Shown: piece after piece, positions 50,389 through 60,524 of the stretch
Layout: each line of letters starts with the position of its first letter
How positions within the stretch are numbered: the first letter of the stretch is position 1
Source: Fervidobacterium pennivorans DSM 9078
GTDB taxonomy: Bacteria; Thermotogota; Thermotogae; Thermotogales; Fervidobacteriaceae
DNA: 64,000 nucleotides
Reading direction: 5' to 3'
Assembly: GCF_000235405.2 (NCBI RefSeq)
Contig: NC_017095.1
Coordinates: 1,203,501-1,267,500 of the forward strand
Position numbers and translations under genes: made by a program
Notes under the pieces: model-generated
Told to the model about the DNA's origin: nothing
The model's database searches: none
Seen by the model: only the letters and a program-made list of their open reading frames with translations

Positions 50389-51558
50389 TTATTCTCTTAA
50401 TCCAAGGTATCTTTCTTCATCAGCAATCAAGTTGCCTTTGAAGGCATCTTCAAATGCCTGTCTGATGTGTTCTGGTGTTATGTCTCTTCCACCAAGACCG
50501 TAAACATAGCTACCAATCTGTGGTCTCACTGCAACTTCATAGAGCGCTGATTTTACTGCCTCGTAGAGTGGAGCTTCAGCACCAAAAGATGCAGACCTGT
50601 CAAGAACAACAACACCTTTTCTGGCGTTAAGCACTCTTTGGAATTCGGATTTTACAAAAGGTCTGAAGACCCATGGTTTTACGAGTCCGACCTTCTTACC
50701 TTCTGCTCTAAGCTCCTTTACTGTGTGCTTAATTGTTCCTGCTGTTGAACCAAGGGCAACCATTATATATTCAGCGTCGTCTACCATGAATTCGTCAAGA
50801 AGGTCGTATTTTCTCCCAGAAATCTTCGCAAATTCTTCCGCAACTTCTTTGAACACTCTTGGAACGTGCTTCATCGCTTCTATTTGCTGTCTCTTGTGTT
50901 CAAAGTAGTAATCGTAAAGGTCAAGTGGACCATACGTTACTGGTTTTGATGTATCAAGTAACGGATACATTTTGATGGGTTTCCCAACAAAGTTTTTGAC
51001 TACGTCATCATCAAGAGTTTCGACTACTTCAACACCGTGGGAGATTATAAATCCATCGAAATTGACCATAACAGGAAGTCTAACATCTGGATGTTCTGCT
51101 ATCCTGTATGCCATTACTGTAAAGTCGTATGCTTCCTGAGCATTTTCTGCCCAAAGTTGAATCCAGCCACTGTCTCTTTCTGCCATCGCATCGCTGTGGT
51201 CACAGTGGATGTTGATTGGACCAGAAAGCGCCCTGTTGGCAACTGCCATAACGATTGGAAGTCTCAAAGAAGCAGCAATAAATACGACTTCGTGCATAAG
51301 TGCAAGACCAACAGAAGCAGTTGCTGTGAATGCTCTTGCTCCTGCAGCTGCTGCACCAACAACCGCACTCATTGCTGAGTGTTCACTCTCAACAGGAATC
51401 ATTTCGGTATCAACGACACCATCAGCCACGTATTTGGCAAAGTACTCAACAACAGGTGTTTGTGGCGTAATTGGATATGCCGCAACAACATCTGGATTTA
51501 TCTGTTTCATTGCGTAAGCTATCGCTTCCGCTCCCGTAATTGCTTGTTTTAAAGGCAT
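50389..51558 (-). CDS. porA: Pyruvate:ferredoxin oxidoreductase alpha subunit
   Basis: A 389-residue subunit with the domain I pattern GAEAIAYAMKQINPDVVAAY, PITPQTPVVE, the EHSAMSAVVGAAAAGARAFT stretch and TASVGLALMHE, all typical of 2-oxoacid:ferredoxin oxidoreductase alpha chains. It contributes to pyruvate and CoA binding. It lies in the por operon between porD and porB with 13-base gaps. Confidence 0.96.
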   Translation of the reverse strand: MPLKQAITGAEAIAYAMKQINPDVVAAYPITPQTPVVEYFAKYVADGVVDTEMIPVESEHSAMSAVVGAAAAGARAFTATASVGLALMHEVVFIAASLRLPIVMAVANRALSGPINIHCDHSDAMAERDSGWIQLWAENAQEAYDFTVMAYRIAEHPDVRLPVMVNFDGFIISHGVEVVETLDDDVVKNFVGKPIKMYPLLDTSKPVTYGPLDLYDYYFEHKRQQIEAMKHVPRVFKEVAEEFAKISGRKYDLLDEFMVDDAEYIMVALGSTAGTIKHTVKELRAEGKKVGLVKPWVFRPFVKSEFQRVLNARKGVVVLDRSASFGAEAPLYEAVKSALYEVAVRPQIGSYVYGLGGRDITPEHIRQAFEDAFKGNLIADEERYLGLRE

Positions 51559-51570
51559 TTTCGCACCTCC

Positions 51571-51921
51571 TTACTCTTCAGCAAATTCTGTTTCTGGTTT
51601 CATGACTATAGCTCTCTTGTCTTCTGGAGCAGGCTGTTTTGTCCTTGGATCCGTACTTTTTGGACAGACATTTGCACAAAGGCCACAACCTTTACAGTAG
51701 TAGTAGTTGTAACCTTTCATCTTCGGTTTTCCATCAACAATTTCGACCACTATAGCCTGGTCCGGACAGTACAACCAGCACTGCATACAGTGGATACAGT
51801 TTTCTGGTTGGTAAACCGGTCTCATTACTCTCCAAGTCCCTGTTTTGTATTGTTTTGAATTTCCTGGTTCAACGATTAAACCACCAATTGGTATTTCCTT
51901 CCATCCTTTGAGTTCAGGCAC
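51571..51921 (-). CDS. porD: Pyruvate:ferredoxin oxidoreductase delta subunit (2[4Fe-4S] ferredoxin)
   Basis: A 116-residue ferredoxin-like subunit with two CxxCxxCxxxC motifs: CIHCMQCWLYCP and CKGCGLCANVCP, each ligating a 4Fe-4S cluster. It passes electrons from the TPP site to ferredoxin. The GTG at 51921 follows GAGGAGGTGA and overlaps porG by eight bases, so translation is coupled. Confidence 0.95.
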   Translation of the reverse strand: MPELKGWKEIPIGGLIVEPGNSKQYKTGTWRVMRPVYQPENCIHCMQCWLYCPDQAIVVEIVDGKPKMKGYNYYYCKGCGLCANVCPKSTDPRTKQPAPEDKRAIVMKPETEFAEE

Positions 51922-52489
51922 TGCAGGTCACCTCCTCATATCCTCTGTGAAGTGCCCTAATGTTCTTTTGAACAATTTCTTCACCGAATTTCTTAAGGAA
52001 CATGTCTCTAATCTTGTCTTCTACGTACTTGAGTTCAACAATACCAGTAACCCTCGCAATTGCGCCAAGAACAACCGTGTTTGGTGTACCTCTTCCAAGC
52101 TCTTCAAGCGCGATATCTGTTGCTTTTACAACACAAATTTTTCCTTGGAATCCTGTCTTTTGTCTTACCCATTCAATAGGCTTAACCGTGTTCACTATAA
52201 GTATCGTTTCGGGGGTTGTTCCCGCTAATATATCTGGGTTTCCTAAAAGTGTGTCATCAATAACAACAACAAGGCTGGGCTTTTCAACGGAACAGTGGAG
52301 TAGGATAGGTTCGTTCGAAATTCTGTTGAAGGCTTTCATCGGAGCTCCCGTTCTTTCCGCACCGTATTCTGGGAATGCTTGAACGTATTTACCCATGTCA
52401 AGTGCGGCTTCTGCAAGCATTTGGGATGCACTCTTTGCACCCTGACCAGCTCTTCCATGCCACCTGATTTCAAATATCTTCGCCGGCAC
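51914..52489 (-). CDS. porG: Pyruvate:ferredoxin oxidoreductase gamma subunit
   Basis: A 191-residue subunit with the gamma-chain opening IRWHGRAGQGAKSASQMLAE, AFPEYGAERTGAPMKAFNRI and a GNPDI region. The GTG at 52489 is chosen because AAAGGAGG is upstream; the upstream extension (in-frame ATG at 52597) lacks a site. First gene of the por operon. The leader region contains a Rex-like half-palindrome about 65 bases ahead of the start. Confidence 0.93.
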   Translation of the reverse strand: MPAKIFEIRWHGRAGQGAKSASQMLAEAALDMGKYVQAFPEYGAERTGAPMKAFNRISNEPILLHCSVEKPSLVVVIDDTLLGNPDILAGTTPETILIVNTVKPIEWVRQKTGFQGKICVVKATDIALEELGRGTPNTVVLGAIARVTGIVELKYVEDKIRDMFLKKFGEEIVQKNIRALHRGYEEVTCSA

Positions 52490-52553
52490 GTTTTTTACCT
52501 CCTTTCGAATTTGCAAGATTTTGGAACTTTTGTGAAATATGCTGTGATTCTGA

Positions 52554-52571
52554 TTGATAAAATTTTCACAT
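52554..52571. promoter_or_regulatory. Weak Rex-like site ahead of porG
   Basis: TTGATAA-AATT-TTCACAT matches the Rex consensus at 11 of 14 fixed positions. It is suggestive only, since one match of this quality can occur by chance. Confidence 0.35.
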
Positions 52572-52601
52572 TTATTGGTAAAATATTCTTTCAACACATA
52601 A

Positions 52602-52630
52602 CCCCCGAGATGAAAACACCACCTCGGGGG
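52602..52630 (-). terminator. Terminator of the DUF4912/GH57 operon
   Basis: 8-bp GC-rich stem CCCCCGAG/CTCGGGGG (52602-52609 with 52623-52630), 13-base loop; minus-strand tail only weakly T-rich. Confidence 0.6.
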
Positions 52631-52673
52631 AGATTATTTTTCCAGAGACTCGAAGCTTTAAATTGACACCAGT

Positions 52674-54275
52674 TTATATTTTTAAATACATCTTGTAATC
52701 AGCATCAGGGAAGATATCGTCGACATACTCGAGTCTCTGTAACTCCCCGATATCTATATTACCACTCTTTAGCATATCATACAAGTTTAAGAATCGTTTA
52801 ATATGCGTTTTGGTTCTGTTAACTGCGTATTCCACACTTGTTCTTGTGGTCATTATAAACGCCCAGTCACTCGATTGTGCGAGCAATAACTCCCTAACCA
52901 TCTGATTCAACACGCGAATCTTTAAAGGGTCGGTCTCATTCGCATGCTCTTTTGCAACTTCTGTCATTCTCTCAACCATTTCATGAAGGTGCGGATAAAT
53001 CCAATCGTTCGTTCCATTCAACCATACTTCGTTGTAACCGTTCGCACCCCAACTTGAAGCAGCAGGGGTAAGTATCTGGACTTTCTCTATCCAATCGACG
53101 AGATCACATGCTCTAACAACTCTGAGTTTTTGACTCTTAGCTGCTTCCCTCATAAAGTATTCCAGGAAGAACGGTCCTTCGTACCACCAATGACCAAATA
53201 ATTCTGCGTCAAATGGTGCAACAATTACTGGTTCAAGACCTTCGAAAAGATTTAATAAATAGTCTATCTGAGCTTCTTTCTTTCTTAGGAAGTCCTTAGC
53301 ATGTTCGTATGCAGTCGCTTTCGCTTCGTCGATATCATAGTAATCTTTTTTGTCAAGAGGTGTATCTTTCGAAGTGATTTTGTGGTATTTTATACCTGTG
53401 TTCATCCTAACCCCACTTGGATCTATATAGGGCCTTATATATTCGTATTCTCTGTCGAATCCAATATCTCTGTAGAATTCTCTGTACCTTGAGTCTCCCG
53501 GATACCCAATTTGTGCGCTCCACACCTGTTCAGAGCTTTCCGGGTCTCTTGCAAATGCAAAAACGTTATTTGGAGTAACAATGGGTCTATATACTCCGTA
53601 TCTTGGTCTTTCATCAGCATACCAGAATGCGTGTGAATCAACAAAGAAATACTCAAGCCCATATTCCGCCAAGTATCTATCAAGTCCTGGGAAGTAAGCG
53701 CATTCCGCCAACCATATACCGCGCGGTTTAACTCCTATATGCCTTTCGTATGTTTTGATAGCTTGTTCTAATTGCGCACGAATAGCCTGCGGATATTGTT
53801 CCATAAATGGTAAATATCCATGCGTTGCGTTGCATGTAATAATGTCCAGGTATCCTCTTGCCATGTATTCTTTGAAACCGTTAAGGATATTCTTCTTGTA
53901 TACTTCACGGAATATGTAAAGTGTATCTTCAAGATTTTGCAAGTAATACTGAGCCATTTTGTGTTTTCGTGGATGCTCGTTTACTGTTCTAACAACTTCT
54001 TTGCGAGCCAATTCTATAAGTTTTTCTAAATGTTTTTCGTATTTATTTTGAAGGTCTGGATTAGCGAGCATCTCCATTAAAGGAGGGGTTATCGACATTG
54101 TAAGTTTCACAGGAACTTTATCCTGCTCCAAATTTCTGAACATTCTCAACAATGGAATGTATGTTTCCGTAATAGTTTCAAACAACCAGTGCTCTTCCAA
54201 GAAAAACGGATACTCTGGGTGATGAACGTAAGGCAAGTGTGCGTGAAGAACAAACATCATCTGTCCTCGTGGCAT
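52674..54275 (-). CDS. GH57 glycoside hydrolase, AmyC/branching-enzyme type
   Basis: A 533-residue GH57 enzyme. The family motifs are HAHLPYV (11-17), the catalytic nucleophile Glu191 in IWLAECAYFPG, and the acid/base Asp356 in PFDAELFGHWW. The C-terminal helical domain holds SSWGANGYNEVWLN and the DWAFIMTTRTSVEYA segment. This is the AmyC or 1,4-alpha-glucan branching enzyme branch of GH57, acting on glycogen or starch-like glucan in the cytoplasm; there is no signal peptide. It begins two bases after the DUF4912 gene, in the same transcript. Discriminating branching from hydrolysis requires the loop sequences that I cannot align here. Confidence 0.9.
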   Translation of the reverse strand: MPRGQMMFVLHAHLPYVHHPEYPFFLEEHWLFETITETYIPLLRMFRNLEQDKVPVKLTMSITPPLMEMLANPDLQNKYEKHLEKLIELARKEVVRTVNEHPRKHKMAQYYLQNLEDTLYIFREVYKKNILNGFKEYMARGYLDIITCNATHGYLPFMEQYPQAIRAQLEQAIKTYERHIGVKPRGIWLAECAYFPGLDRYLAEYGLEYFFVDSHAFWYADERPRYGVYRPIVTPNNVFAFARDPESSEQVWSAQIGYPGDSRYREFYRDIGFDREYEYIRPYIDPSGVRMNTGIKYHKITSKDTPLDKKDYYDIDEAKATAYEHAKDFLRKKEAQIDYLLNLFEGLEPVIVAPFDAELFGHWWYEGPFFLEYFMREAAKSQKLRVVRACDLVDWIEKVQILTPAASSWGANGYNEVWLNGTNDWIYPHLHEMVERMTEVAKEHANETDPLKIRVLNQMVRELLLAQSSDWAFIMTTRTSVEYAVNRTKTHIKRFLNLYDMLKSGNIDIGELQRLEYVDDIFPDADYKMYLKI

Positions 54276-54277
54276 AC

Positions 54278-55066
54278 TTATATCCCCTTCCCACTAAGTC
54301 GAATAACACTGATGCTTCCAGCACTCGAAATCCGAAAAAGGTGCTCCAAACCTTGGACCGAGCCACTAATTCTTTCAACAATAGGTGTTAGCATACCTTC
54401 AGATGGCATAACTATTCTCCTTCTTTTTCTTAGATCCAGCCATCTTTCTCTCGTAGACTGACTTGGAGAGTTCACTGGAACCCGGCAGAGGTTAGATCTG
54501 AGCAAATATTTGTAATTGCCGTTTGAATCGTAGTAGCCAAGTTCAGCCAAGTAATGTGCTCCAGGCATCGGGACGTTTATATAGTAATTTTTCGTAGAGA
54601 GGATATCTATAGCAACTTCAAATGTTCTGTGCGCATTTGTCCCGTCAAACTCTATGAAGGTTACATCGTAAACCCTCAAAACAACTTTTTTCACTTCCTG
54701 AGATTTCAAAAATTCTCTGTTTGCATGACTAAGGTCCCAGTAAATGTGTATCCAAAATGGATTGACAGGCATCGCAACAAGTTTGTCTTTGTTGTAGGTG
54801 TCGGGAATTGATATATCTTCTTTGAGTGGTTGTGGCGTTGTCTGAATTTGACCTGTTGAGGAAGTAGACGAGGATGGTCTTGATTGCTCCGCTTCTTCAG
54901 GTTGGACAGCTTTTGTTCTTTCGATATACCTTTCGATGAGCTTCCGTACCTCGCTTTTTGTCATCTGCTTTTTAACGGCTAAACCAAGTTCTTTTGCTTT
55001 TGCCTTTAATTCTTGAATCGTTCGTTTCTGACTTAACCATTCTTCCAACTGTTTTACAATACTCAT
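54278..55066 (-). CDS. DUF4912 protein with Rho-N-like head
   Basis: A 262-residue protein. The N-terminus (about 1-48) resembles the Rho N-terminal helix-turn-helix (LKAKAKELGLAVKKQMTKSE), followed by a low-complexity linker of Ser/Thr/Pro/Gln (about 55-78) and the DUF4912 domain (about 88-200): KDKLVAMPVNPFWIHIYWDL and PGAHYLAELGYYDSNGNYKY. The ATG at 55066 follows GGGGGGTGA. Its stop is two bases from the GH57 start, so the pair is translated together. The domain has a beta-sandwich, carbohydrate-binding appearance and frequently accompanies GH57 genes, but its role is unknown. Confidence 0.8.
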   Translation of the reverse strand: MSIVKQLEEWLSQKRTIQELKAKAKELGLAVKKQMTKSEVRKLIERYIERTKAVQPEEAEQSRPSSSTSSTGQIQTTPQPLKEDISIPDTYNKDKLVAMPVNPFWIHIYWDLSHANREFLKSQEVKKVVLRVYDVTFIEFDGTNAHRTFEVAIDILSTKNYYINVPMPGAHYLAELGYYDSNGNYKYLLRSNLCRVPVNSPSQSTRERWLDLRKRRRIVMPSEGMLTPIVERISGSVQGLEHLFRISSAGSISVIRLSGKGI

Positions 55067-55285
55067 ACCAGATTCACCCCCCAGGCTTCTGTCGTAGTTT
55101 GACCTTTCATGTAAAATGTTACTACGGGGGCTCATAGTTGTAAAATGTTGTAAGAACATAAATTCTACATATATTGTTGTGTAATGTTTTATAATAGTCA
55201 TTATTCGTCTTCAAACAAATGATTACAACATACTTATATTAATTTAAGAATGTATTTCCATTCATAAAATTAAGGTTTCATCAAG

Positions 55286-55309
55286 AAAAAGGAGTCCAAA
55301 CGATGGACT
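55286..55309 (-). terminator. Terminator of the amino-acid ABC transporter operon
   Basis: 6-bp stem AGTCCA/TGGACT (55293-55298 with 55304-55309) followed by TCCTTTTT on the minus strand. Confidence 0.65.
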
Positions 55310-55354
55310 ACTGCAATACTAAACTTTAAAAAAGTTTAAAAAATACACTTCGAT

Positions 55355-56137
55355 CTACTCTAGTATTCTTCTTAGAAATTCTCTCGTTCTCGGCTTTTTT
55401 GGATTTCTCAAAATCTCTTCTGGTGGTCCTTCCTCTTCAACGACACCTTGAGAAATAAATACGATTCTATCAGCCACATCCCTGGCAAATCCCATTTCAT
55501 GCGTAACAACAAGCATGGTCATACCACTGCGTGCAAGGTCTTTCATGACGTCAAGAACCTCACCTACAAGTTCAGGGTCAAGGGCGGATGTAGGTTCATC
55601 AAAAAGCATGATTTCAGGGTCCATCATCAATGCCCTCGCAATCGCAACTCTTTGTTTTTGACCACCGGAAAGTTGTTCTGGGTAGGCATCTATTTTGTCA
55701 AGTAGACCAACTCTACTAAGTAATACTTTCGCCTTCTCAATTGCCTCTTCTCTTGGCATTTTTTTCACCTTAGTCGGAGCAAGAATTAGATTGTCTAATA
55801 CGTTCATATGAGGAAACAGATTGAATTGTTGGAAGACCATACCTATTCTTGTTCTGAGCTGATTTACATCGTATTCGTCGATATCCACGCCATCTAAGTA
55901 TATCTTGCCGCCTTGATATTCTTCGAGTTTGTTTATACATCTCAAAAGTGTGCTTTTTCCTCCACCACTGGGACCGATGATAACAATTGTTTCACCTCTT
56001 TTGACTTGTAGGTTTATTCCCTTCAGGACTTCCAGTTTTCCAAAACGTTTCACCAAGTTCTCTATCTTAATAATGATTTTTTCCGTGCCATCATTTAACT
56101 TGCTCATTTCACTAATTGCTTCATTGTTATTACTCAT
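55355..56137 (-). CDS. Polar amino-acid ABC transporter ATPase
   Basis: A 260-residue ATPase with Walker [10 protein letters not shown], signature [14 protein letters not shown], Walker [13 protein letters not shown] and the H-loop [11 protein letters not shown], which together are typical of GlnQ/HisP-type polar amino-acid importers. Its ATG overlaps the permease stop by four bases (ATGA), indicating translational coupling. It is the last gene of the operon SBP, permease, ATPase. Confidence 0.94.
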   Translation of the reverse strand: MSNNNEAISEMSKLNDGTEKIIIKIENLVKRFGKLEVLKGINLQVKRGETIVIIGPSGGGKSTLLRCINKLEEYQGGKIYLDGVDIDEYDVNQLRTRIGMVFQQFNLFPHMNVLDNLILAPTKVKKMPREEAIEKAKVLLSRVGLLDKIDAYPEQLSGGQKQRVAIARALMMDPEIMLFDEPTSALDPELVGEVLDVMKDLARSGMTMLVVTHEMGFARDVADRIVFISQGVVEEEGPPEEILRNPKKPRTREFLRRILE

Positions 56138-56784
56138 GCTGTAGCCATCCTCCTTTCAATATACCTAACTATGCGGGAGATGACGAATGTCATGACAAAA
56201 TATATGAACGCTATCCCAAAGTATATAGAGAATGTTTGAAATGTTCGAGATATTATAAATTGTCCACTTCTCATCAATTCAGAAACACCTATCACAGATG
56301 CAAGGGAACTATCTTTTGTTAGGGTTATGAATTCGTTACCAAGTGCTGGTAAAATGTTCCTAAAAGCCTGTGGAAGGATTATGTACCTCATCGCTTGCCA
56401 GTGAGTTAATCCCAATGAACGCGCAGCTTCGTACTGACCTCTTGGAATAGACTGAATACCCGCACGAACGATTTCCGCAATATATGCACCGCTGTTTAAT
56501 CCAAGTGCCGTTATTGCTGCTGGGTATGGTGCGAGTTGTATTCCAAGTTGTGGTAAACCAAAATAGATAATTGATATCTGAACGAGCAGTGGAGTTCCAC
56601 GCAAAAACTCTACATATGCAGTACAAGGATAATTTATTAGTTTTATCTTAGATAACCTTCCCATACCGATGAAAGTTCCTAAGATTAATCCTATACCAAC
56701 GGAAAAGGCTGTAAGTTTAAGCGTTTCCCATGCACCAACAAGAAGAAATGGAAAACTTTTTAGTAATTCTATCAACGCTTCCAC
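56134..56784 (-). CDS. Polar amino-acid ABC transporter permease
   Basis: A 216-residue membrane protein of the HisM/GlnP family with three to five helices, the EAA loop [24 protein letters not shown] and a second part with [16 protein letters not shown]. It forms the import channel with the ATPase encoded next. A terminator-like hairpin separates it from the binding-protein gene upstream, as is usual for these operons. Confidence 0.94.
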   Translation of the reverse strand: MEALIELLKSFPFLLVGAWETLKLTAFSVGIGLILGTFIGMGRLSKIKLINYPCTAYVEFLRGTPLLVQISIIYFGLPQLGIQLAPYPAAITALGLNSGAYIAEIVRAGIQSIPRGQYEAARSLGLTHWQAMRYIILPQAFRNILPALGNEFITLTKDSSLASVIGVSELMRSGQFIISRTFQTFSIYFGIAFIYFVMTFVISRIVRYIERRMATA

Positions 56785-56851
56785 AACTTTCCCTCCCGAA
56801 TAGAGACTCTAAACTGTTCTTGTCTCCCATAAAAAGGTCAGAAAAACAAAG

Positions 56852-56885
56852 AAGCCCCCTTTATGTTTCAACACAAAGGGGGCTT
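56852..56885 (-). terminator. Hairpin between binding-protein and permease genes
   Basis: 11-bp stem AAGCCCCCTTT/AAAGGGGGCTT (56852-56862 with 56875-56885). It may attenuate read-through so that the binding protein is made in excess. Confidence 0.7.
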
Positions 56886-56893
56886 TTTACGAA

Positions 56894-57646
56894 TTATTCA
56901 AACCACTTCTGGATTAACTTGTTATACACGCCAGAGCCTTTCAAAATATCAAGTGTCTGATTTACGAAATTCAATAATTCTTTGTTCCCCTTCTTAACCG
57001 CTATTCCGTAAGTTTCGCCAGTATCTATGACAGCACTAATCAAGAACTTTGGAAATTTCTTTACGTAAGCTTTTGCTGGTGCTTCATCAAGTACTACCGC
57101 ATCAACACGGCCATTTTGCAATTCCAAAAACGCATCAGTGAATTTTTGGAACCTAACAACTTGTATTCCGTTGATCTCGCTGATAACTAAATCTCCCGTA
57201 GTTCCAAGCTGGACTGCCACCTTTTTACCAACAAGCTCTTCTAACTTCTTTGGTTCGAATCTCCCGTCCTTTCTTACAACTATCGCTTGGTTTGCCTCAA
57301 AATAAGGCTTCGAGAAATCAACAACCTTTGCCCTTTCTTCGGTAATAGTCATACCTGCGATGATTAAGTCGATCTTCCCTTGCAATAGAGCCGGAATCAA
57401 ACTATCAAATGGCAGGTTCACTATCTCGAGCTTAACACCTAGCCTTTTTGCCAGTTCGTTAGCGATGTCTATATCAAAACCAACAACTTGGTTTTTCTCG
57501 TCAACGAACTCAAATGGTGGAAACGTTGGTTCAGTGCCTACAATTAGTTTTCCTCTTTTCTTAATCTCTGTAAGGCTTTGTGCAAAACTCAGTGTTACAA
57601 CTATCACGATAGCAACAAGTAAAACTAGCACAGCGATCCTTTTCAT
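56894..57646 (-). CDS. Polar amino-acid ABC transporter substrate-binding protein
   Basis: A 250-residue periplasmic binding protein of cluster 3. A signal peptide (1-23, ending LSFAQ) precedes the classic KLIVGTEPTFPPFEFVDEKN, GFDIDIANELAKRLG and IIAGMTITEERAKVVDFSKP, the family ligand-binding stretches. The residues DQ.. cannot be used to fix the amino-acid specificity by eye. It heads the operon and is followed by a strong hairpin, so it is probably the most abundant product. Confidence 0.94.
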   Translation of the reverse strand: MKRIAVLVLLVAIVIVVTLSFAQSLTEIKKRGKLIVGTEPTFPPFEFVDEKNQVVGFDIDIANELAKRLGVKLEIVNLPFDSLIPALLQGKIDLIIAGMTITEERAKVVDFSKPYFEANQAIVVRKDGRFEPKKLEELVGKKVAVQLGTTGDLVISEINGIQVVRFQKFTDAFLELQNGRVDAVVLDEAPAKAYVKKFPKFLISAVIDTGETYGIAVKKGNKELLNFVNQTLDILKGSGVYNKLIQKWFE

Positions 57647-57703
57647 ACAACATCCCTCCTCGTGTTATAAAATCAAGAAAAGCTTAACAAAGCTTACTTA
57701 AAA

Positions 57704-58483
57704 TTACATCTGTGCAGAAACTATCCAAGTAACTTGACCAGTTTGCACATTGTACTTTCCAACTGCATTAAAGAAAGAATTTGCAATGCCTAACCCAAAT
57801 ACCCAGTCATTGTTACCCGGTTGTCCAACATATACGTAAATCATACTCACCGGCAATGCAAGTTCCCAGGTGTAGGTGAATGAACCTCCGAGAACATCCT
57901 TTAAACTCGGAACTGTGAATCTAAATAGGAAGTAACCGACATCGCAAGATTCAACTTTGAAATTAACAGTGGCATTTAACCAATCCAAAGAATCATTCAA
58001 AACAAACTGACCGTCTTGTTTTTTGAAAACTCCCCTGTTTTCAAACGAAAGTTCAAAGCGTGACCATGAAGCGAACAAGAAAGACGTCTTTTTGTAGCTC
58101 GCAATTCCAAACGCAACGGTTGGTGTTTCGTATGCACTCAAATCTGATATTTGCTCAAAATTCGGGACATTTGAACTAAGTGCAACGAATAATCCACTCG
58201 TAGAAATCCCCAAACCAACGTACACAGGTTGATTTAGCTCAAAGTTTGGATACTCAACGGTTGTACCAAGTGACAAGTTTAGTCCAAAAATGTCCAAATA
58301 TCCCTCAACACCTATAGTATAAACTCCTTCAGAACTTCCAGGAACAAGCGTAGCCCTGATGATGTAAGGCTGAGCAACCACACTTGAAGGTTTTGAAGCA
58401 TTCAATAACTGAGAGACATCAACTCCCTGAGCATAGGTAAGCACAAAGGTAATAATCAGAAAAATGAACGTAAGTTTTTTCAT
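57704..58483 (-). CDS. Exported beta-rich envelope protein, unknown family
   Basis: A 259-residue protein with a signal peptide (about 1-19, KKLTFIFLIITFVLTYAQG) and then amphipathic strands such as PVYVGLGISTSGLFVALSS and TVAFGIASYKKTSFLFAS. The pattern suggests an outer-membrane or toga-associated barrel, and it ends with WIVSAQM. No catalytic motif is visible. The ATG at 58483 is chosen because AGGAGTGG is upstream; upstream in-frame residues belong to the end of glyS. It follows glyS with 28 bases and is perhaps co-transcribed. Confidence 0.65.
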   Translation of the reverse strand: MKKLTFIFLIITFVLTYAQGVDVSQLLNASKPSSVVAQPYIIRATLVPGSSEGVYTIGVEGYLDIFGLNLSLGTTVEYPNFELNQPVYVGLGISTSGLFVALSSNVPNFEQISDLSAYETPTVAFGIASYKKTSFLFASWSRFELSFENRGVFKKQDGQFVLNDSLDWLNATVNFKVESCDVGYFLFRFTVPSLKDVLGGSFTYTWELALPVSMIYVYVGQPGNNDWVFGLGIANSFFNAVGKYNVQTGQVTWIVSAQM

Positions 58484-58511
58484 ATTTTCCACTCCTTTCA
58501 TCAAGATTTTT

Positions 58512-60524
58512 TCAAGCTCGGAGCTTTTTTTCAATCAAAGTGAGATCTCCAAATTCCGAGAATAGTTCATCGATTGTTTTTAGAAATCCAAGTCTGTTAA
58601 GCCTTATATCTTCTTCTTCAACCATCACAAATACTTTATCAAAGTACCTGTCTATAAATGGTCTGAGTTCTGTTATCTTTCTCAAAGCATCTTTGTAGTT
58701 GAGATGTTTGATGTAATCGAGAACCACTGGTTTTATTTCAAGATATTTTTCGAACAATTCTTTTTCTTCATTCTGAACGAATTTTGCGGAATCAAAATAA
58801 TCAGACTCATGCTTTTTGCTTATATTATGGACCCTCTCGAACCCAACCAAAAGATGTTCAAACTCATCGGTCCCGACTAATTCCATAATCGCCTGTGCCG
58901 AAAGAATACCTCTCAAAGGTTTGTTCCAAAGTTCTCTAACTGCACGCGCGATATCGTATCTCAAACGAGTGTTATAAAGTTCGAATCTGTTTTCAAAAAA
59001 ATCAAAAAGTCCTGTTGGCAATTCTTTATTTAGCTCTTCACATGCTGCAAATATGATTGGTTTCAAATCCAAATCCCAAGAGAACTTTTCCACGATTGAG
59101 TAAATATCATCGACCTTACTTCTTAATCCGTATGGATCTTTCGAACCGCTGGGTATATTACCAATCACGAAATTTCCAACAACCGTGTCTATCCTATCCG
59201 CAATACCCACAACTGCACCTTCGATGGTTGTTGGATTGTTAGAATAATGTTCTTCAATGCCCCATGCGACATCTTTTGGTTCACCATCTTTAATGGCATA
59301 AATTCTACCCATTATACCTTGTAGCTCCGGAAATTCGTATACAACATGTGAACCAATGTCTGCCTTACACAGTCTTGCTGTCCTTAATATTGTACCACTT
59401 TTCTTTTCCAATCCCAAAATCTCAATTATTTGTTGTGAGAGTTTTTCTATCCTTTGTACTTTATCGTACAACGTTCCAAGCTCCTTTTGAAACACCATTT
59501 CTTTGAGTTTCTCGTTGAAACTTTCAAGCGGGACTCTTATGTCTTTGTCGTAGTAGTATCTGGCATCTTCTAATCGGGCATTGATAACTCTCTCGTAACC
59601 TTTTCTTGCATTGCCTTTTACGTCTTCTGGCATGTCGATGAATGCCAGGAATAAATTGGTTATCTTTCCATTTTTCTTTACCGTGAAAGACCTTTGGTGA
59701 TGTTTAATCGTTGTTCTAATCAATTCTTCTGGAAGCTCTAAATATTTTTCTAAAAACTCACCTTGTATCATCTTCGGGTATTCTGTTAGTATTGCAACTT
59801 CCTCTATCAAAGACTCATCTTTGTCAACTTCGAACCCCAGTTTTTCAAACTCTTCAAGTTGCTTCAAAATAAATTCTCTTCGCTTTTCAATTTGTGGAAT
59901 GACATAATAACTGTTCATCTTCTCCAAGTAGTCCCTATAGGAATTTACTTCAAAGTAGTCATCTTTAACAAAACGATGTCCAACGGTTTTGTTCGATGAT
60001 TTCAACCCGAAAATTTCCATATCAAGAATTCTTCCGTCGTAAACAGCCAAAACATGATGAGGTATTCTTACAAATTCGTACTTTCCATCTCCCCATTTCA
60101 TAGGCTTTCTGAATTTCAAACCATAAATTATCTGAGGTACAACCTTCTTCAAGACGTCCTCTGTCTTTATACCTTTTTGTATTTTCGTTATGTAGACATA
60201 GTTCTCTACTATTTTGACATCTTCAAGCGTTGAACCGTTCGATTTCAAAAAACCAAGCAACGCCTTTGTAGGTTGTCCATCTTTATCATATGCCACGTTC
60301 ACCGCCGGACCTTTCTTTTCAAAAACTCTATCTGGAGTGGTGTCAGAAAGACCATCCAAGACGAATCCGAATCTTCTTGGAGCCACAAAGACTTCGAACT
60401 TTTCGAATTGAACTCCTTCATTCTTTAATGTATCTGGCACCTTCTCAGAAAGTTGTTGAATTATCACGGGCACTTCCGTTGTTGGGAGCTCTTCAACTCC
60501 TATTTCAAAAAGGAATTCACTCAT
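58512..60524 (-). CDS. glyS: Glycyl-tRNA synthetase beta subunit
   Basis: A 670-residue beta chain with the usual opening [20 protein letters not shown] and a long HD-like/DALR C-terminal half ([45 protein letters not shown]-like motifs). It binds the tRNA and, with the alpha chain, charges tRNA-Gly. The ATG at 60524 follows GGAGGG and overlaps glyQ by eight bases, so both chains are made from one message. This alpha2beta2 form is the common bacterial type. Confidence 0.96.
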   Translation of the reverse strand: MSEFLFEIGVEELPTTEVPVIIQQLSEKVPDTLKNEGVQFEKFEVFVAPRRFGFVLDGLSDTTPDRVFEKKGPAVNVAYDKDGQPTKALLGFLKSNGSTLEDVKIVENYVYITKIQKGIKTEDVLKKVVPQIIYGLKFRKPMKWGDGKYEFVRIPHHVLAVYDGRILDMEIFGLKSSNKTVGHRFVKDDYFEVNSYRDYLEKMNSYYVIPQIEKRREFILKQLEEFEKLGFEVDKDESLIEEVAILTEYPKMIQGEFLEKYLELPEELIRTTIKHHQRSFTVKKNGKITNLFLAFIDMPEDVKGNARKGYERVINARLEDARYYYDKDIRVPLESFNEKLKEMVFQKELGTLYDKVQRIEKLSQQIIEILGLEKKSGTILRTARLCKADIGSHVVYEFPELQGIMGRIYAIKDGEPKDVAWGIEEHYSNNPTTIEGAVVGIADRIDTVVGNFVIGNIPSGSKDPYGLRSKVDDIYSIVEKFSWDLDLKPIIFAACEELNKELPTGLFDFFENRFELYNTRLRYDIARAVRELWNKPLRGILSAQAIMELVGTDEFEHLLVGFERVHNISKKHESDYFDSAKFVQNEEKELFEKYLEIKPVVLDYIKHLNYKDALRKITELRPFIDRYFDKVFVMVEEEDIRLNRLGFLKTIDELFSEFGDLTLIEKKLRA

